Positions 62,822 through 64,000 of a DNA stretch of 64,000 bases are shown piece after piece; position 1 is the first letter of the stretch, and every line of letters begins with the position of its first letter. The position numbers and the translations under genes were made by a program. The DNA is taken from contig JANJTA010000036.1 of NCBI GenBank assembly GCA_024711345.1, positions 1 through 64,000 of the forward strand, given 5' to 3'. The notes beneath the pieces are model-generated. The model was not told where the DNA came from and made no database searches. It saw only the letters and a list, made by a program, of their open reading frames with translations. The DNA comes from Rhodanobacter sp. (GTDB taxonomy: Bacteria > Pseudomonadota > Gammaproteobacteria > Xanthomonadales > Rhodanobacteraceae).

Positions 62822-63424
62822 ATGCGTTTGATTCAATGGAGTTTGGCTCTGCTGTTGCTGGCCGGCCTGGCAGGCTGCCAGTCGTCACTGATGGTGAAGT
62901 CCGGCGGCCCGGAACCGCGGCCAGAGCCGGGCAAGGCGCTGGTGGTGTTCATGCGGCCGTCGTCGTTCGGTGGCGCGATCCAGTCGTCGGTGTACGACAC
63001 CAGCGAGAAGGAAGACAAGTTCATCGGCATCGTGTCGAGCAAGACCAAGATCGCCTACCAGGCCGATCCGGGCGAGCACCTGTTCATGGTGATCGCCGAG
63101 AACGCGGACTTCATGGTCGCGCACCTGGATGCCGGCAAGACCTATTACGCACTGGTCAGTCCGCGCATGGGCGTGTGGAAGGCGCGCTTCTCGCTGTTGC
63201 CGATCCACAACCAGGCCGGCGCGAAGTACAGCATGCAGTCGCCCGATTTCCGCGAGTGGATGGACAAGACTGCCTGGGTCAACGTCACGCCTGCCGCCGA
63301 GGCGTGGTACCGCGAGCATGCTGCCGACATTCACGACAAGAAGCTGGATTACATGCGTCGCTGGAACACGGCCGACGCCCAGCAGCGGGCCGAACTGACC
63401 CTGCCCGCGTCCGACGGCATCTAG
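62822..63424 (+). CDS. DUF2846-like lipoprotein
   Basis: The 200-residue precursor has a lipobox at residue 16-19 (LAGC, acylated C19) and a mature domain beginning GKALVVFMRPSSFGGAIQSS, with DPGEHLFMVIAENADFMVAH and GKTYYALVSPRMGVW, similar to DUF2846-type lipoproteins that adopt a beta-sandwich. Function unknown. AAGGGAG precedes the ATG. An AT-rich stretch of 84 bases upstream, unlike its surroundings, probably holds the promoter. Confidence 0.82.
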   Translation: MRLIQWSLALLLLAGLAGCQSSLMVKSGGPEPRPEPGKALVVFMRPSSFGGAIQSSVYDTSEKEDKFIGIVSSKTKIAYQADPGEHLFMVIAENADFMVAHLDAGKTYYALVSPRMGVWKARFSLLPIHNQAGAKYSMQSPDFREWMDKTAWVNVTPAAEAWYREHAADIHDKKLDYMRRWNTADAQQRAELTLPASDGI

Positions 63425-63443
63425 CTCGCTGCAACTCTGCCTG

Positions 63444-63483
63444 GACAGCAACGGCGCCGTGTCACCGCGGCGCCGTTGCTGTC
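63444..63483 (+). terminator. 15-bp hairpin after the lipoprotein gene
   Basis: GACAGCAACGGCGCC and GGCGCCGTTGCTGTC form a perfect 15-bp stem around a 10-base loop, 20 bases after the stop. No T-run follows, so termination may be inefficient or factor-dependent. Confidence 0.6.
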
Positions 63484-63570
63484 TGCCGGGTTCCCGTGAC
63501 ACCCTCCCGCGTTCACCTGCAGGACATCCTGCGGCTTGGACACTTGATCGTCTGAACGGCAGGAGCAGTA

Positions 63571-64000
63571 GTGCGATACGGCAAATCCGAAAACACCGCG
63601 TGTCGGGGCAAAGTGCTTTCGCGCGCCGCATGTTGCGGCCTGTGGCTGCTCGTCTGCGCAGGTCTGGCCAGTGCGGCGCATGCCGAAGGCGCTGTGGTGC
63701 GCAGCAGCGCGGATGCCATGCCGCCGCGCATGGCCATCCAGGTCAACGACGACCGCATGACGGTGACGCTGGCCGGGGCGCCGCAGGTCTATCTGTACGG
63801 CGTGATCGACGCCGATGCGCCGCAGCGGTTCGAGGCCTTGCTGAAGTCGGGCAAGGTTCCCGCCGGGTCCGACGTCTACCTGAACTCTTCGCAGGGCGAG
63901 CTGGCGGCCGGCATGGCGCTGGGGCGCCTGTTCCGCGCCAGCTCGATGACGACGCATCTCGGCACGCCGCGGCGCAAGCGTGGCGGCTACCGGGGCGCGA
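63571..64000 (+). CDS. Secreted ClpP-like (COG3904-type) protein, partial
   Basis: The frame runs off the right edge after 143 codons. It starts at GTG 63571 with AGGAG 5 bases upstream, encodes a signal peptide (CGLWLLVCAGLASAAHA) and then VYLYGVIDADAPQRFEALL, then SDVYLNSSQGELAAGMALGR, the GxSxGG-like crotonase/ClpP strand-turn of COG3904 periplasmic proteins. The end is missing, so catalytic residues cannot be checked. Confidence 0.7.
   Translation, partial: MRYGKSENTACRGKVLSRAACCGLWLLVCAGLASAAHAEGAVVRSSADAMPPRMAIQVNDDRMTVTLAGAPQVYLYGVIDADAPQRFEALLKSGKVPAGSDVYLNSSQGELAAGMALGRLFRASSMTTHLGTPRRKRGGYRGA

Overview
The window looks like a chromosomal segment of a high-GC gammaproteobacterium of the Xanthomonadales/Lysobacterales, most likely a Rhodanobacter/Dyella-type member of the Rhodanobacteraceae. 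This is inferred from the gene content (rpsA-ihfB-lapA-lapB, carA-carB-greA, hrcA-grpE-dnaK-dnaJ-dapB, recN, fur-bamE), a tmRNA tag reading ANDDNYALAA, a Fur without the usual cysteine pair, a cysteine-poor L36 protein and a chromosomal subclass B3 metallo-beta-lactamase. No species can be named from sequence reading alone.

Layout. 1-9.4 kb: the end of an IS110-type transposase, then housekeeping genes (sbcB and orn divergent; folP-glmM; an isopenicillin-N-synthase-like oxygenase; a leftward SDR/DUF6445/lipoprotein group; tpiA-secG). 9.8-20.6 kb: tRNA-Leu(GAG), a GacA/UvrY-type response regulator, rne, rluC, phhB, nfuA, two small cytochromes c, ssrA with smpB, a REP-like palindrome array, ratA-rnfH, bamE and fur. 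20.6-23.2 kb: a candidate structured small RNA, then a MASE1 histidine kinase divergent from its probable response regulator. 23.2-30.9 kb: recN and the heat-shock operon with sigma32-like promoters, then dapB. 31-36.9 kb: a 2OG-Fe oxygenase, carA-carB-greA (overlapping genes) and rpmJ. 37-40.5 kb: a LysR regulator, 2,4-dienoyl-CoA reductase with a PsrA-like operator, and an acyl-CoA-binding protein. 40.6-48.9 kb: cmk, rpsA, ihfB, lapA-lapB and a surface-polysaccharide trio (WecA-like transferase, CapD/PglF-like dehydratase, galU).

49-64 kb is more accessory: an amine-oxidase-like flavoprotein overlapping a CsaA-like gene, a B3 metallo-beta-lactamase, a second MBL hydrolase, two small membrane proteins with conserved histidines, a four-gene overlapping alkylation-repair operon (ada, an uncharacterised 2OG-Fe oxygenase, alkB, an AlkA-type glycosylase), pirin, an SDR with a zinc-ribbon insert, an unknown 359-codon gene, an outer-membrane-like protein, a 42-43 bp tandem DNA repeat, two lipoproteins and the start of a secreted ClpP-like protein.

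Most genes are core. The items most worth a second look are the GGA-rich RNA candidate at 20.7-20.9 kb, the helically phased T-tract repeat at 61.7-61.9 kb, the REP-like array that contains a misleading ATG before ratA, the PsrA-like operator, and the oxygenase inside the ada operon.
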